Source: an uncultured Clostridia bacterium
GTDB lineage: Bacteria > Bacillota > Clostridia > Christensenellales > Borkfalkiaceae
Length of the DNA: 64,000 nt
Assembly: GCA_947623655.1 (NCBI GenBank)
Contig: CANQHG010000005.1
Coordinates: 36,199 to 100,198, forward strand
Direction: 5' to 3'
Shown: positions 30,701-34,669 of the stretch, one piece after another
Layout: each line of letters starts with the position of its first letter
Position numbering within the stretch: position 1 is the stretch's first letter
Made by a program: the position numbers and the translations under genes
The notes under the pieces: generated by a model
What the model was told of the DNA's origin: nothing
Database searches by the model: none
What the model saw: only the letters and a program-made list of their open reading frames with translations

Positions 30701-32574
30701 TCCTGAAGACGGGCATAGGCTTCGGGATCGTTTTCGTTCGTTACCTTGTCGGGATCGTAAGCGCCGCTGATCCACTTGGTTCCTGCAAGAGGATCTTCGC
30801 TGTTGATCGGGTACCAACCCTTTGTGCCTTCCCTTTCTTCTAATGTATAGATAACGCCGTCGCCCGTTTCGAAATAGTAATCGCCGAGGTCGGCCTCATC
30901 CTGAAGCTGTTTATACAGATCGGAAGTGGGATCGAGTTTGTTGGGATCGCCATAGCCCGCGAAGAGACGCGTGCCGCGTTCACCCTGATCGCCCTTAAGA
31001 ACAAGGCCATCGATCGCGACCCACGCGGTTCCGTTCCACTCGTAGACCTGATAGCCGTTTTCACGGGTGATATCGAGGTACATGTCGTGGGGAACGAGAT
31101 TTCCACCAAACGCTGCAGGGTCATTCTGAGGAACGCCCTGACCATAGAACCAACGGCTGCCTCTGATCGTGAGAAGGACTTCCCACGCGACGCTCTTATG
31201 CGCCTCATCGGGCTCTTCTCCAACATTTATATATATAATGCCGGTCTCGATGTCGAGATAGTAGTCGCCCTTGAAGCCTGTGATCTTACCGTCGGGATTG
31301 CCCTTGCCGTTGTACCACTGCGCGACGAAAAGGCCCGTGCCCTGACCGTTGATGGTCCATTCGTTTCCGACGAGCTCGAACCTGAGGGAAGCAAGTTCTT
31401 CCCAACCCTCTGCAAACAGACGGTAGACCTTGCCGCTTTCGGTGTCGAGATAGAAGTCGCCGAGGATTGCCTCTTTTACATAGAACTCGCCGTCGGTTTC
31501 GGTTTCTTCGGCAACAGGGGTGCCTTCGCCCGAGAACCACATGTTCCCGTTCTTGCCGTTTTCACCCGTGGCTTTCACGCCCGTGTCGGTAGTGCCGATA
31601 AACCAATTACCGTTTTCGCCGATGACGGGAGTTTCGCCATTCTTGCCGTCTTGTCCTTTGGCGGGAATGCCCTGGTCTTTATCGCCGATCCACCAATTCC
31701 CGTTCTGACCGATATAGGGAGTGAGACCGTCTTTCCCGGCGGTCCCTTGTACGGGAATACGGGTATCGATCCCATCGACTACCCAGTGATATTCGGGCGC
31801 GGAAAGGTCTTCGTGCGAACCGTCGCAAATGGCGACAGTTGTGCCCGTGGCCTTATATTCCGTAACCGTACCGCCGACGACCCAATAGCCGTCTTCGTTG
31901 ATCGAAGGCGTGATACCGTCGACCGCTTCGGCCTTGATACCGGTGTTCTGATCACCTATGTACCATACGCCGTCTACTTCACCGGGCGTCTTGGAAGAGT
32001 CGCCGATGTGAGGGACAACGGTCGCGTCGCCGACGACTTTACCGTTGACATACCATTTTCCGTCTTTGACTTCGTATGTATCCCAAGCGCGGTATTCGGT
32101 CTTTTCGTCGCCGATACACCAATACCCGTCGGGGCTGATGTTGGGTTGCAGTGCGTCGGTACCGGCGGCTTTAACGCCCGTATCTTTGCTCCCCACATAC
32201 CAGTTGCCCGCGGTCTCGCCGTTCGACCCGTCGCTTATGCGGGGGACAACGGTGGAATCGGCGCCCTTGATATTCATTACAAGAGCCCAACCGGTGGCCT
32301 GCTTTTCGTAGACGTCGCCGGTGGTTTTGTCGAGATAGAAATCTCCCTCGACGCCAACGCCCGAAGCGGGTGCGCCTTCGCCCGTCGTCCACTTGGACCC
32401 CGGAACGCCTTGTTCACCCTGTTCGCCTTTCGGGCCTTCGCTGCCGCCCATATCGCCGTTCGACATACCGATGCCGAGCGTGGTGACGGCGGCGATCATG
32501 AGACAAGCGCATACGATGATCAGTACGAGCAACGCAATAAAGCCCTTGTCCTTCTTCTTGCCTTCAGCACTCAT
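12763..32574 (-). CDS. Giant surface protein with collagen-like start and about 15 GLUG-type modules, 6603 aa
   Basis: The chosen ATG (32574) follows AGGAG; the open frame above it has no ribosome site. Residues 1-11 are charged, and residues 12-36 are one hydrophobic helix without a lipobox, so it is probably an uncleaved membrane anchor with everything else outside. Residues about 43-60 are collagen-like Gly-X-Y. Residues 60-730 hold repeats of two kinds: GNWWIGDKDQG-type units and GDFYLDxxTGxVY...W units. From about residue 735 to the end come about 15 modules of 250-400 residues. Each opens with a YxVxxxxGLxxFRDxVN motif, then a W(T/E)PIG...F.GTFDGxG box, then GLFG/GALVG (GLUG) repeats typical of beta-helical surface proteins. 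There is no LPXTG or other sorting signal at the C-terminus (LIQFLAQNA). No enzyme domain is visible. A role as a very long adhesin or matrix fibre is inference. Its base and codon use match its neighbours. Confidence 0.9.
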   Translation of the reverse strand: MSAEGKKKDKGFIALLVLIIVCACLMIAAVTTLGIGMSNGDMGGSEGPKGEQGEQGVPGSKWTTGEGAPASGVGVEGDFYLDKTTGDVYEKQATGWALVMNIKGADSTVVPRISDGSNGETAGNWYVGSKDTGVKAAGTDALQPNISPDGYWCIGDEKTEYRAWDTYEVKDGKWYVNGKVVGDATVVPHIGDSSKTPGEVDGVWYIGDQNTGIKAEAVDGITPSINEDGYWVVGGTVTEYKATGTTVAICDGSHEDLSAPEYHWVVDGIDTRIPVQGTAGKDGLTPYIGQNGNWWIGDKDQGIPAKGQDGKNGETPVIGENGNWFIGTTDTGVKATGENGKNGNMWFSGEGTPVAEETETDGEFYVKEAILGDFYLDTESGKVYRLFAEGWEELASLRFELVGNEWTINGQGTGLFVAQWYNGKGNPDGKITGFKGDYYLDIETGIIYINVGEEPDEAHKSVAWEVLLTIRGSRWFYGQGVPQNDPAAFGGNLVPHDMYLDITRENGYQVYEWNGTAWVAIDGLVLKGDQGERGTRLFAGYGDPNKLDPTSDLYKQLQDEADLGDYYFETGDGVIYTLEEREGTKGWYPINSEDPLAGTKWISGAYDPDKVTNENDPEAYARLQEAKDYDVYFNLTDKTLWQLTPSTVSGVASAWVRLGVLSDQRGTKWFYGTIEPDTEDPAFNSLVEGAVLGDFYLQTYYGFDDYTGFKMYALQTEGWTLILDMSEKFSGTSYNIPNNDALRAFRNALKGGKDFEGATVNVTGNVTIPESEEFEPIGDDDHVFNGTLNGNGLSIKNITGSLFKKLGRQAQIISLNIESKIAYTELDKFIAGTDTTYGLAEASEAQTISNVKIEYTLLTDLDDANSSVGTVTVTWAQVESLPGIGEVTVKVAGNTPIMPAAASANATYPLTLSGAYTLGGASYEFENIKLTNKAIEGGTQAGYFNLDAAKAFSLKNSYIETTNTADTHNAPIFGSYEAGTTALTSLVLEGNTFASGRAVYMYNNVNGEVSIKNNVFGSDTAPMADEWAVKFMKIDADAFFSIVGNTVYGATTKDGDNASFYAFDFYSDEDHSANTFSVDFRNNAVNVSDNAESEDFGILKIESQGASGASGKYFFCGTENTLNDSNTLFEAFTYGSYTLADGGAFTEGDQNAFSFVAFNAEALHGTNMIRGQVYLGSNFGKDHNYKAENLENDVADIGGADDLVWIIDLAFADPLAFVQHVADYDTHYYVNNANGLGYFRDMVNGTFKLSGAEEAQPAESFDGKTVVTTQDIELAGINWTPIGTWNAGTAFSGTFTTTYQENRYAIKNLTIDRTIVDDGKKDLASYGPDVDMTYWTLGLFGYVTYGASRSAKLEGIHLQNVTIKANPSATNSFGMGMSYYPAIGALVGHTYQLGGAIKDILVDGDINIQSENYIRVGGVVGMTYSHLENVTLNANAGGKIASNGRGIPGTFIGGIVGHTGGTTVLTGLHASNLTISGYRNLGGLAGVMTGNGSTTVSDSTVTNIHIIQQAFTGDTYDNGTTNLYAKNVGAVAGSLGLSTTSITVKGITATDVILERPANSATKYNEKYYTKAVFHDGYVGGAYGAYKDPYGSGTVNFEGKNMLRAKLDEGLYINNGVYEIENATGLQRFADMVSKTQSFYTAKFDSRPDTEGMQVKLLNDINIADLKDAEGNWLKSQDDNEYKYEYALIPIGADTTPLDAYGANTFKGTFDGGIYDAEGNLTGSHTITGLTSALFGYTDGATIENLNLKQVNVEGVSQVGGLINVANGGETKIIDVAVNGTITATHKGETDAQKNARSIGALVGAVASGATVTVAGVSFNGTIDNRYMTEDNEYDDLALLVYNCGLVGSVLKGDATDSWASGKNVFPAANVSVDYTLSHAEKPFTFEVNANILASGLMLTVGGSTSTLTNGEQASLVATVYTANGLVNVAKLVNGGVSFANQTVALGADIEMANVAWSGIGAEGKPFAGTFRGTGEKKNFMIAHLTGSLFGNLEGKVENLTLAEPNVATTAVVAATATNATIEGVAIEGGWVQSLNGATSVKPGDFAAAPFGFYSGTATVKSSKINVVFGVNDGVVFTAVIDEEGNADVDFVGLSALDVKTNEVNVINDEIFTLEGFEGKKATFSFSNLRFTGKSMLYLNNAFYTLRLENSYVDVQPAESNGDWQYNIGFINAKSQGTNVYRYFTVEVENNLVFGGGTNGFISSWMALGGKSYFTGNTFGSAEKPYNNTQEAVIKMIETVNAEDVSLTLTISKNTFYVSGEKKGGKDKFFAIDLHQNSGRAAAYSAYIMGNTMIDVTPEDAAETVPVYFLEVEEAYVDMGGNAQVYVTNDNKVFNGVEDTQGHIVGSADIYRRTYSGSTNPTKAYDFVGYNVVLDTDMNVLSGDFFLGDDDCIMPDGTYQSGDRDKFLMNVMLLFTHVAAGATENVHIVLADDFGRTLADLLDEDEDNNVTAIDDNIYYIYSVPTGLNSFAALVNGGFNFSEKTVKPATSAASAPDNYTLDLSVYTADAPWTPIGTSDHPFNGTFDGSYTLDKVSEGGVPYTVAGLNWIIKGLKYSGTSDLAGLFGYTNGATLSNFELNGFEFKLDENATSRDTGALVAHAKDTTITGINVAASTFNGYLGNVGAVAGSIEASSVSDVTVNSVTIATNDTPNVGAVVGVAKDGCTLSEIYVGGSMQNGNFVKAEGDQGVSVAGSAAVGGVVGLADGNITVGTAEAPVWSAANVKASAVTEANYLQIGGIIGALTATSADTACTIKNAHFNGSFKRVGWSSSSSTSYANYGLVGDYTTTQTGTLTIKDSTLNVVHDENGQFVQDTKWNADGEVTSEYQIMGIEGLKFFRDQVNGGNSYAESFPDHKTIKRETVHLMADIDLENQSWTPIGNDSDVAINGAPKAVFSGIFTAYKEAEEGTEGTPIEVDGKDSGYTLNPNAYTISNLLILGHNEHTEAEACVGGNSMGLFGRTSRAVIMDLNINGAKVVGHDGVGVVIGTGKATAFKNVTVANAFVKGHSYVGGLVGHNDCSEGVWDIGTEGYENNLVVGLEATAIPEKFMKDGGPIFNHGEKIGGLVGFSKGSEFVGNTVAEAKLTAYAEIGGLVGYNDGTAMEFTSNTVKNAVLTGKRDGYTETDPDGLAGYKVEYTHKDAKADQFIEWMVGNMFDAQAAEKGVNVEGGYFKNERDHVSTIYGVDKNAKGLVYDHDQWHILSLEGLQTFRTLINDRAPGSAKVTHNNHTVPEGFEGETVVLEDNIDLNPQVVASKTRRAPAGGVNWEPIGSQSNPFRGTFDGQGFTISNLNIESADHGYLGLFGNVRDDIYKSATCLQNFTLENVNINVENVDYVGAVAGYFGPTGGDAGRSLLSNVTVQGEVSIQTKGDFVGGIAGYINNSTLNKVTINAADNSIVKSEGKNDNGAQVGGIAGHVAQTLATEINTNLNVTGQWAGGLYACLDSYASTLTDVHVTANVTASTKYVGGLVGGIQYATGGYKLTISDSTFTGDLSTSDETVEDLASSGFIGAAINADESKNESSITESLANVTNMESELLQGKEGIFYGEIADFEGNIVKGYLIESAAGLKAFAEIVNGGHSFKDEIVALIKNIDLAGSETNPWTPIGNPTNRFLGMFDGMDHTISNVYLTGDKYVGLFGLVGWNDEEEVPDHQANPLLKNIVFGGKNEITITGAPSDKRTDAGLLVGYLAHATVENIRFSGTLTIDATEYQCGAIGGLVGASQSNTYSGISVKGVTITASNGICVGGVVGYSMNDRAYTDITVESVQLTAKYELGGVIGLVFTADATLTLSDITVKSAVLTLTTAENTSLVGGFVGGLVGNLEVSGNESEFTIYRGQSSEMLLNRGLIGGLGKIVGDSLEANLTVTSATVELTVGADENNLDFEMNYTWNSNSFETSKFKIYSAYGLTYFAELVNNGYSFAGETVTLAKNIDLGGVNWTPIGTSEKPFSGEFDGKEYTISGLKIESTTARNTTGLFGNLNGATVQSLTIDNVNINAPKAEYVGALASGITDSTVTNVTIHDATIVGGTWVGGVVGHMSGNSHVENCAVTVGTLSVQNYKLGGVVGFVAGEHTEAKVSGNTVGSVKLLALVQSEENADDGFGMVGGVVGGTDHKSDVTVSGNRLIDVTIDVSAIGIQGKTPKDGDLVETDFRIYERYTGALVPNSGLATYSGNTGSVTVIAPDALMMNKGLSGPCGTAEDEIPTFLDNDIEVIWNGLKAKDDGYYVSNEAGMKTFRDMVNGGHDFNGETVYLEKDVTLSGEWTPIGGSEFHDVQTNNGTTKVCDNPFKGTFDGQGYTVRGLLIGDGSLQHSVFKVGTLDYAGLFGYTDGNAVIKNVKLSNPVVSGKDSVGALVGHANDHTTIEGVEVIDPIVSGSTSIGGVVGGYFSSVWVKDVKVSGHIVIVGNYKVGGVVGGGYGNIQNATVEAGDLLSHIDGVAAVDENGIVSQLEGDNVGGIIGYTGEGDTYTYDGLTVKNISVMGSRKVGGAVGYYNRANNVTNPNSGFHITNVTVENVDVFGFCTDDYAKDNMANLFVGAVVGEFCSSVCGGMEHVSVKDVTVEALYTYPSGAQSGTKPSEVVGGTRAANGVLTLSDVTLENVTVNSNVQIDRIEGGRIREVSVSTPAQLVFVDNNHGDGELFPGAGEGLSFTINLLNDIDMDNVDPMTDAQGHEYNWVALNGHWVTLNGNGHTIKNMKVVADYEGKAGLFGYAGANNVNGLTIENFTAYGAQVGTFSGHSFDTQTITNSYLKGTVNLVWSVKNPVKDGADFTEKYCGVGAITGINGAGSSYGVTIDKDCVVTITFDSEFSSTFTNNGEYLVGYSAGEPNVGGAVNNGTLYVYEYGMSSADSTSNDPQFVLTYSEDFNGEYVIYNYEGLVYFRSLVNEKGTDFTGKTVALATDISLQNSEIGGGQSNWTPIGTGANPFYGTFDGNGHVISDLVNTSGESELGLFGYASQFEGQNNGTDKTATLKNLIIENVELKGDQHVAGLVGTLVYGSIENVTVRGSIKIEATTHAAGVVGLCYGTLKDVFVDGTPIENEPMALDATPNWNIHATQKVAGGIVGGFAGNSLSHLEAEHISVFVDGVNATQPDSTDVGYAGGIAGVVVDTANVTASDLRVDGVQVGAGTETANEAATQNAGALLGSVIGAMFTFEEGKSSYYVSSDTAIVNEAGEVVETEGDKTPEQGNNAPVVGGTFELPEEDVIWLDVQAEGGLVVVYKGPKGNKEGSTIQYVEVYTTEGLTEAANLVKYTTDYTSFPNKNIGIHIMNDIKNVQWSAYSIGNSSAPYGGVFEGNNHSIEIAYKAGLFGYLAPGAVVRNIKIESNPQKPSFGFFIQSPMLGTMVYVSREKPVIFENITVTGTVYNAPGVFVGEVISHDYETATVKEAEFKLTNCTNEAQLIVNNEASQPNRLVGLVAGNYGASIDFINCKSTGNMQLETTTSGNGCHAAGILGYSMRCDGSRADDGKDHGDVKFQVRFLHCANTGSITIKRTGGSGAFNVGGIISTEQGGSSYYFEDCVNTGALTANDGLGGPNVGGIIGRQNGSYPTQLINCSNTGNLEGISTVGGVNVGGLVGFKDGGAELVVRGATVSGVMTATEAITTGYAGAFIGDGSTGTTVNDSSACVMLNAKNAAHPENYFLFGGASKIPDTVKVTNTTLTLVLEKDEDGTAGYTHSMHWDGDGNYVDEGYHIYTLGGLEAFRDSVNEGNTYAGATILLEAGFDLGGEDAPWAPIGFSNPEESAPFAEIFDGQGYKLTNLYVTNLAPQNQYNQQLGLFGSVRSATIRNLTIENAYVFHNNDTHCVAVLVGESFPGAHISNITVKGTVVVKGFQYTGGIIGKGYVNVDNCRVEASEGSYVENNWQYAGGIAGWLGEDGSSISGCYTNINIRVTKAGYSAIGAVSGIAQANNLIENCTIDGVTLTVERVFSKDDEDSNGVGAIAGRGENNVTLRGNSGEVTVITDKSVRLNYHGFIGNAKNNVPLTGLTLENNDLKINWNGLVMNGDQWTINDLKGLTTFAEIVNEGNNCLDVTVTLTDDIDLDNKEWTPIASKDSQVTFAGTFDGNNYTISHLNVPHGQDGGDAIRTNEQAGLFGSANGSTIKNLTIDGATVTAGRYAGALAGVSNNATLENIHIKNATVNGAHFVAALTGYAHSGLILRNCSVEGCTVNGVAYVDEAPNNNYNTGDKIGGFVGQVSGDTLIITGCTISDTTIRAWRDVGAIAGMLNNDGTITGNTITGVTIYVDHSNAEKNQAPNATLRYGEVFGRYETGVASEQEEAMKAVNDVKDVTIEFVGIDAKINETYYTTLQEAFRAVKEGETVELLNDLTVTSDDLQTYTWYQSTTKYTYTTFIDLYFRNHDDAQGNNYNGAVPANFTFDGKGHTITSKLAMNAGYLFYFGPQNGVTFKNFTIEGDARCAFYIQDDTKNFTFDSVNVRGNYYILLWLNSNPEVTLKNCNIENTADNTQNRTLWNGDGIVHLVHTTIDSIAANFYVTLEDKDEEGNWTNAAGTLKGLDGEVGPNEHAWGRVYVDKDSVLTDGAFQPWLYGAAIFEDETMPQSWGWTSIALTAELLASEKLPGLKYQTEKQQPETLWFANTADADMLIQFLAQNA

Positions 32575-32708
32575 GCTTTTCTCCTCTTGACACAGCTTAG
32601 ATTTCTTTTTCTTTCGTCTGCGGGAAAGCCATTCACGCACACGCGGGATACATGTAACACACGCGCACGCGTACGAACAAAACCGTAGACGCTATGTCAT
32701 ACATGCAG

Positions 32709-32737
32709 ATTATATCACGATTAAAGTGGCAAGTCAA
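32709..32737 (-). promoter_or_regulatory. Promoter of the giant surface-protein gene
   Basis: On the minus strand TTGACT (32732-32737) and TATAAT (32709-32714) are 17 bp apart, with a TG one base upstream of the -10 box. The start would be near 32702, giving a leader of about 128 bases. The leader contains long alternating purine-pyrimidine runs (32635-32675) and an AGGAG before the ATG. Confidence 0.8.
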
Positions 32738-32849
32738 TGATTTGGAACAAAAAATCTTTCATAAAATCCCCTTTTTTTCAAAAAAATTTTACCTCGAATG
32801 GCCGAATTTGTTAAATTTGAACATAAAATGTTTGTGCGTGTGTAGGTTC

Positions 32850-33088
32850 CTGATATTTCGGGGGAAATCAAGTTGAACGGCCGAACGGGCACATCGGACG
32901 GATCCGCGGCACGGCGGGAAACCCGTAAGACCGCCGCGGGAGACCAAAGCGGTAAGCGTGACGGCATGCGGGAAGAACACATCGGGACAGCTCGGCGGAC
33001 GGTTGCCGCGCGAGGTTACAACGGGCGCGGACGCGAAATCGGACGCATGCAAAAGAGACGATCGGGGAGACTTCCGATCGCCTCTTTT
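32850..33088. other. GC-rich, hairpin-rich non-coding block; candidate structured RNA
   Basis: Between two AT-rich stretches lies about 240 bp of GC-rich DNA that codes for nothing convincing on either strand; the frames present are Arg/Gly/Pro-rich and lack ribosome sites. It contains nested inverted repeats: CCGCGGC pairing with GCCGCGG about 20 bases on, CGGGAAACCCG between them, and CGCGC pairing with GGCGCG. It ends in a terminator-like hairpin. ATCGGACG occurs twice. I could not match it to tmRNA, RNase P, SRP or 6S RNA by their usual motifs. The rest of 32738-33235 shows only this block, an AT-rich flank and a pair of palindromes. Confidence 0.3.
33051..33088. terminator. Hairpin usable as a terminator on both strands
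   Basis: AAAAGAGaCGATCGG (33051-33065) pairs with CCGATCGcCTCTTTT (33074-33088) with one mismatch and an eight-base loop. A TCTTTT tail follows the stem on each strand. It could end a plus-strand transcript of the GC-rich block or the DeoC-like transcript coming from the right. Confidence 0.65.
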
Positions 33089-33196
33089 CTCTCCTTTCCG
33101 AACGCAGCCCAAGGGATATGTGCGAAAGGAGAATTGGAGCTCCGCCCAAAAAATTATGGCGTCGCAATGCAGTGCGGAAACATGCAAGTGCGTTTT

Positions 33197-33224
33197 ATAA
33201 CATATGTTATATAACAAATGTTAT
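33197..33224. promoter_or_regulatory. Two tandem 14-bp palindromes (ATAAC-N4-GTTAT)
   Basis: ATAACATATGTTAT (33197-33210) is a perfect palindrome, directly followed by ATAACAAATGTTAT (33211-33224) with the same arms. Such abutting copies are typical of a dimeric repressor's operator. No gene start lies next to it: the DeoC-like gene ends at 33236 and points away. Confidence 0.5.
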
Positions 33225-33235
33225 TTTCTGAAAAA

Positions 33236-33967
33236 TCAAAGTTCGGTCAACGACGAAAGCAACTCTTCGGCAACCTTTTCGGGACAACGCGACACGAGTC
33301 TCAGCGCCCCGAGCGTCTGTAACGAACGAAGCTGTTCGGCGTTCTCTACGTCCGAACAATCTACCGTGATCTTTCCCGCTCCCGCTTCGATCGCGCGCAG
33401 AAGAAGCGGCGTTTCTCCGCCCACGCAGACGGACGCGGCGCCGCCGTCGCAAGCGGCCCGCACGCCGAGCGCAACGTCGTCTTCGCTGAGCATGCGATCT
33501 TCAAGAGACAGTGCCACGCCACAACCTTTTGCGGCTTTCCGCACCTTTTTGACTTCACGCTTGAGATAGCCGAGATTTCCACCCGCGAGCGCAGAGTAGT
33601 AAGGCACAAGACGAACTTCATCCGCCCCCGCCCGAACGGCACGCTTCGTTTCATATTTTTTGACGGCGGAAAGCGTTTCTCCGTTGCCGCCGACGATACA
33701 GACGATACGTACGCCGCTTCCCGTGAGAAGCTTCTTCGCTGCCGAAACGTTTACGGGAGAGACAAGCACGGCGCTCAGGCTGTTTTTCTTTGCGAACTCG
33801 CAGATCTTTTTAAGGGCAGATTTATCTGTCTCGCGGCGGGATGCGTCGGCGATAAGTTTTTTGAGCGTGAGAAATATCTCCGCCTCTTTTCTCGTACGTT
33901 TGAATTCCGTAAAGGCGGACTTTTCTTCGGCGGAAATAAAAAGCCCTTGCCCGACAGTTTGTTCCAT
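33236..33967 (-). CDS. DeoC/DERA-like TIM-barrel protein lacking catalytic residues
   Basis: The 243-residue protein follows the deoxyribose-phosphate aldolase pattern: VLVSPVNVSAAKKLL, VRIVCIVGGNGETLSAVKKYETKRAVRAGADEVRLV, then LSLEDRMLSEDD. In true DeoC three residues are essential: an Asp in the GADEIDMV segment and two Lys, in FVKTSTG and VKASGG. Here the segments read GADEVRLV, ASVCVGGE and KITVDCSD, so all three are replaced. It is therefore probably not an aldolase; a binding or regulatory role is possible. The start is uncertain: the ATG at 33967 or the GTG two codons upstream (33973), which is better placed after GGGAAAAAT. The gene stands alone, divergent from the small plus-strand gene at 34049. 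Confidence 0.65.
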   Translation of the reverse strand: MEQTVGQGLFISAEEKSAFTEFKRTRKEAEIFLTLKKLIADASRRETDKSALKKICEFAKKNSLSAVLVSPVNVSAAKKLLTGSGVRIVCIVGGNGETLSAVKKYETKRAVRAGADEVRLVPYYSALAGGNLGYLKREVKKVRKAAKGCGVALSLEDRMLSEDDVALGVRAACDGGAASVCVGGETPLLLRAIEAGAGKITVDCSDVENAEQLRSLQTLGALRLVSRCPEKVAEELLSSLTEL

Positions 33968-34048
33968 GAGCACATTTTTCCCGAAAATCAAACAGCGTAT
34001 GCTCTTTTTTTTCAGGATATGACAAAACGCTTGCAGTACACTCATGAC

Positions 34049-34300
34049 ATGAGCATTCTATCCATCCAGGCGCAAGGAGCCGTTTATACCGTTATACTGT
34101 TTGCGATCTGCGCCATACTCGTACATGCGGTCCGCCTCGCCGCGATCGGTTACAAATCGATGAAAAAAAGGTCTTCCGCCGTAAAAAAGGCTACACCCGA
34201 AACAGAAAAGACGGCCGAACCCGTTTATTACATCGTGGAACGCAAAAAAAAGCGTCCGAAGTCGGAATATTCCGACCCCAGACGCATCCAATTCAAATAA
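34049..34300 (+). CDS. Small single-pass membrane protein, unknown function
   Basis: The 83-residue protein has one hydrophobic helix at about residues 11-32, then a short charged tail ending EPVYYIVERKKKRPKSEYSDPRRIQFK-like. Codon use matches nearby genes. There is no Shine-Dalgarno sequence before the ATG; a weak TACACT lies six bases upstream, the spacing seen at two stronger promoters in this window. It ends one base before the stop of the convergent rsfS gene. I do not recognise the family. The frame upstream of this ATG overlaps the DeoC-like gene and is not used. Confidence 0.6.
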   Translation: MSILSIQAQGAVYTVILFAICAILVHAVRLAAIGYKSMKKRSSAVKKATPETEKTAEPVYYIVERKKKRPKSEYSDPRRIQFK

Positions 34301-34301
34301 T

Positions 34302-34649
34302 TTAATCCTCGTAGTGCTCCAGATTGCGGCCGCTGTCCCAAAGACGCTCGAGATAATAAAACAGACGTGATTCCTCATTGAAGACATGAACGATAACGTC
34401 GCCATAATCGAGCACACCCCATCTGCCCTCGCGCACGCCCTCCGTGCGAACGGGGTCGAGACCGAGCTTGCCAAGTTCTTCTTCAACGTTTTCGCAGAGC
34501 GCCTTCACCTGCGTGGTTGATTTCCCGCTCGCGATGACGAAGTAGGAACAGACGACCGTCTGATCGCTGACATCGAGGATCACGATGTCTTCGCCCTTCT
34601 TATCGGACAGCGCTTTACATGCTTTTTTTGCGAGTTCGTAACTTTCCAT
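34302..34649 (-). CDS. rsfS: Ribosomal silencing factor RsfS (Iojap/YbeB)
   Basis: The 115-residue protein has the family features DIVILDVSDQTVVCSYFVIASG near residue 20 and GVLDYGDVIVHVF near residue 77. RsfS binds ribosomal protein L14 and blocks subunit joining when nutrients are short. It follows the nadD-yqeK fusion by 20 bp, the usual nadD-yqeK-rsfS order in Firmicutes, and has a good GGAGG site. Confidence 0.96.
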   Translation of the reverse strand: MESYELAKKACKALSDKKGEDIVILDVSDQTVVCSYFVIASGKSTTQVKALCENVEEELGKLGLDPVRTEGVREGRWGVLDYGDVIVHVFNEESRLFYYLERLWDSGRNLEHYED

Positions 34650-34669
34650 AATTTTCCTCCATTTCGTAT

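Noticed and set aside
32789..33217. Open frames on both strands in the GC-rich block
   Set aside because: They are Arg/Gly/Pro-rich, have no ribosome site or recognisable domain, and overlap strong hairpins.
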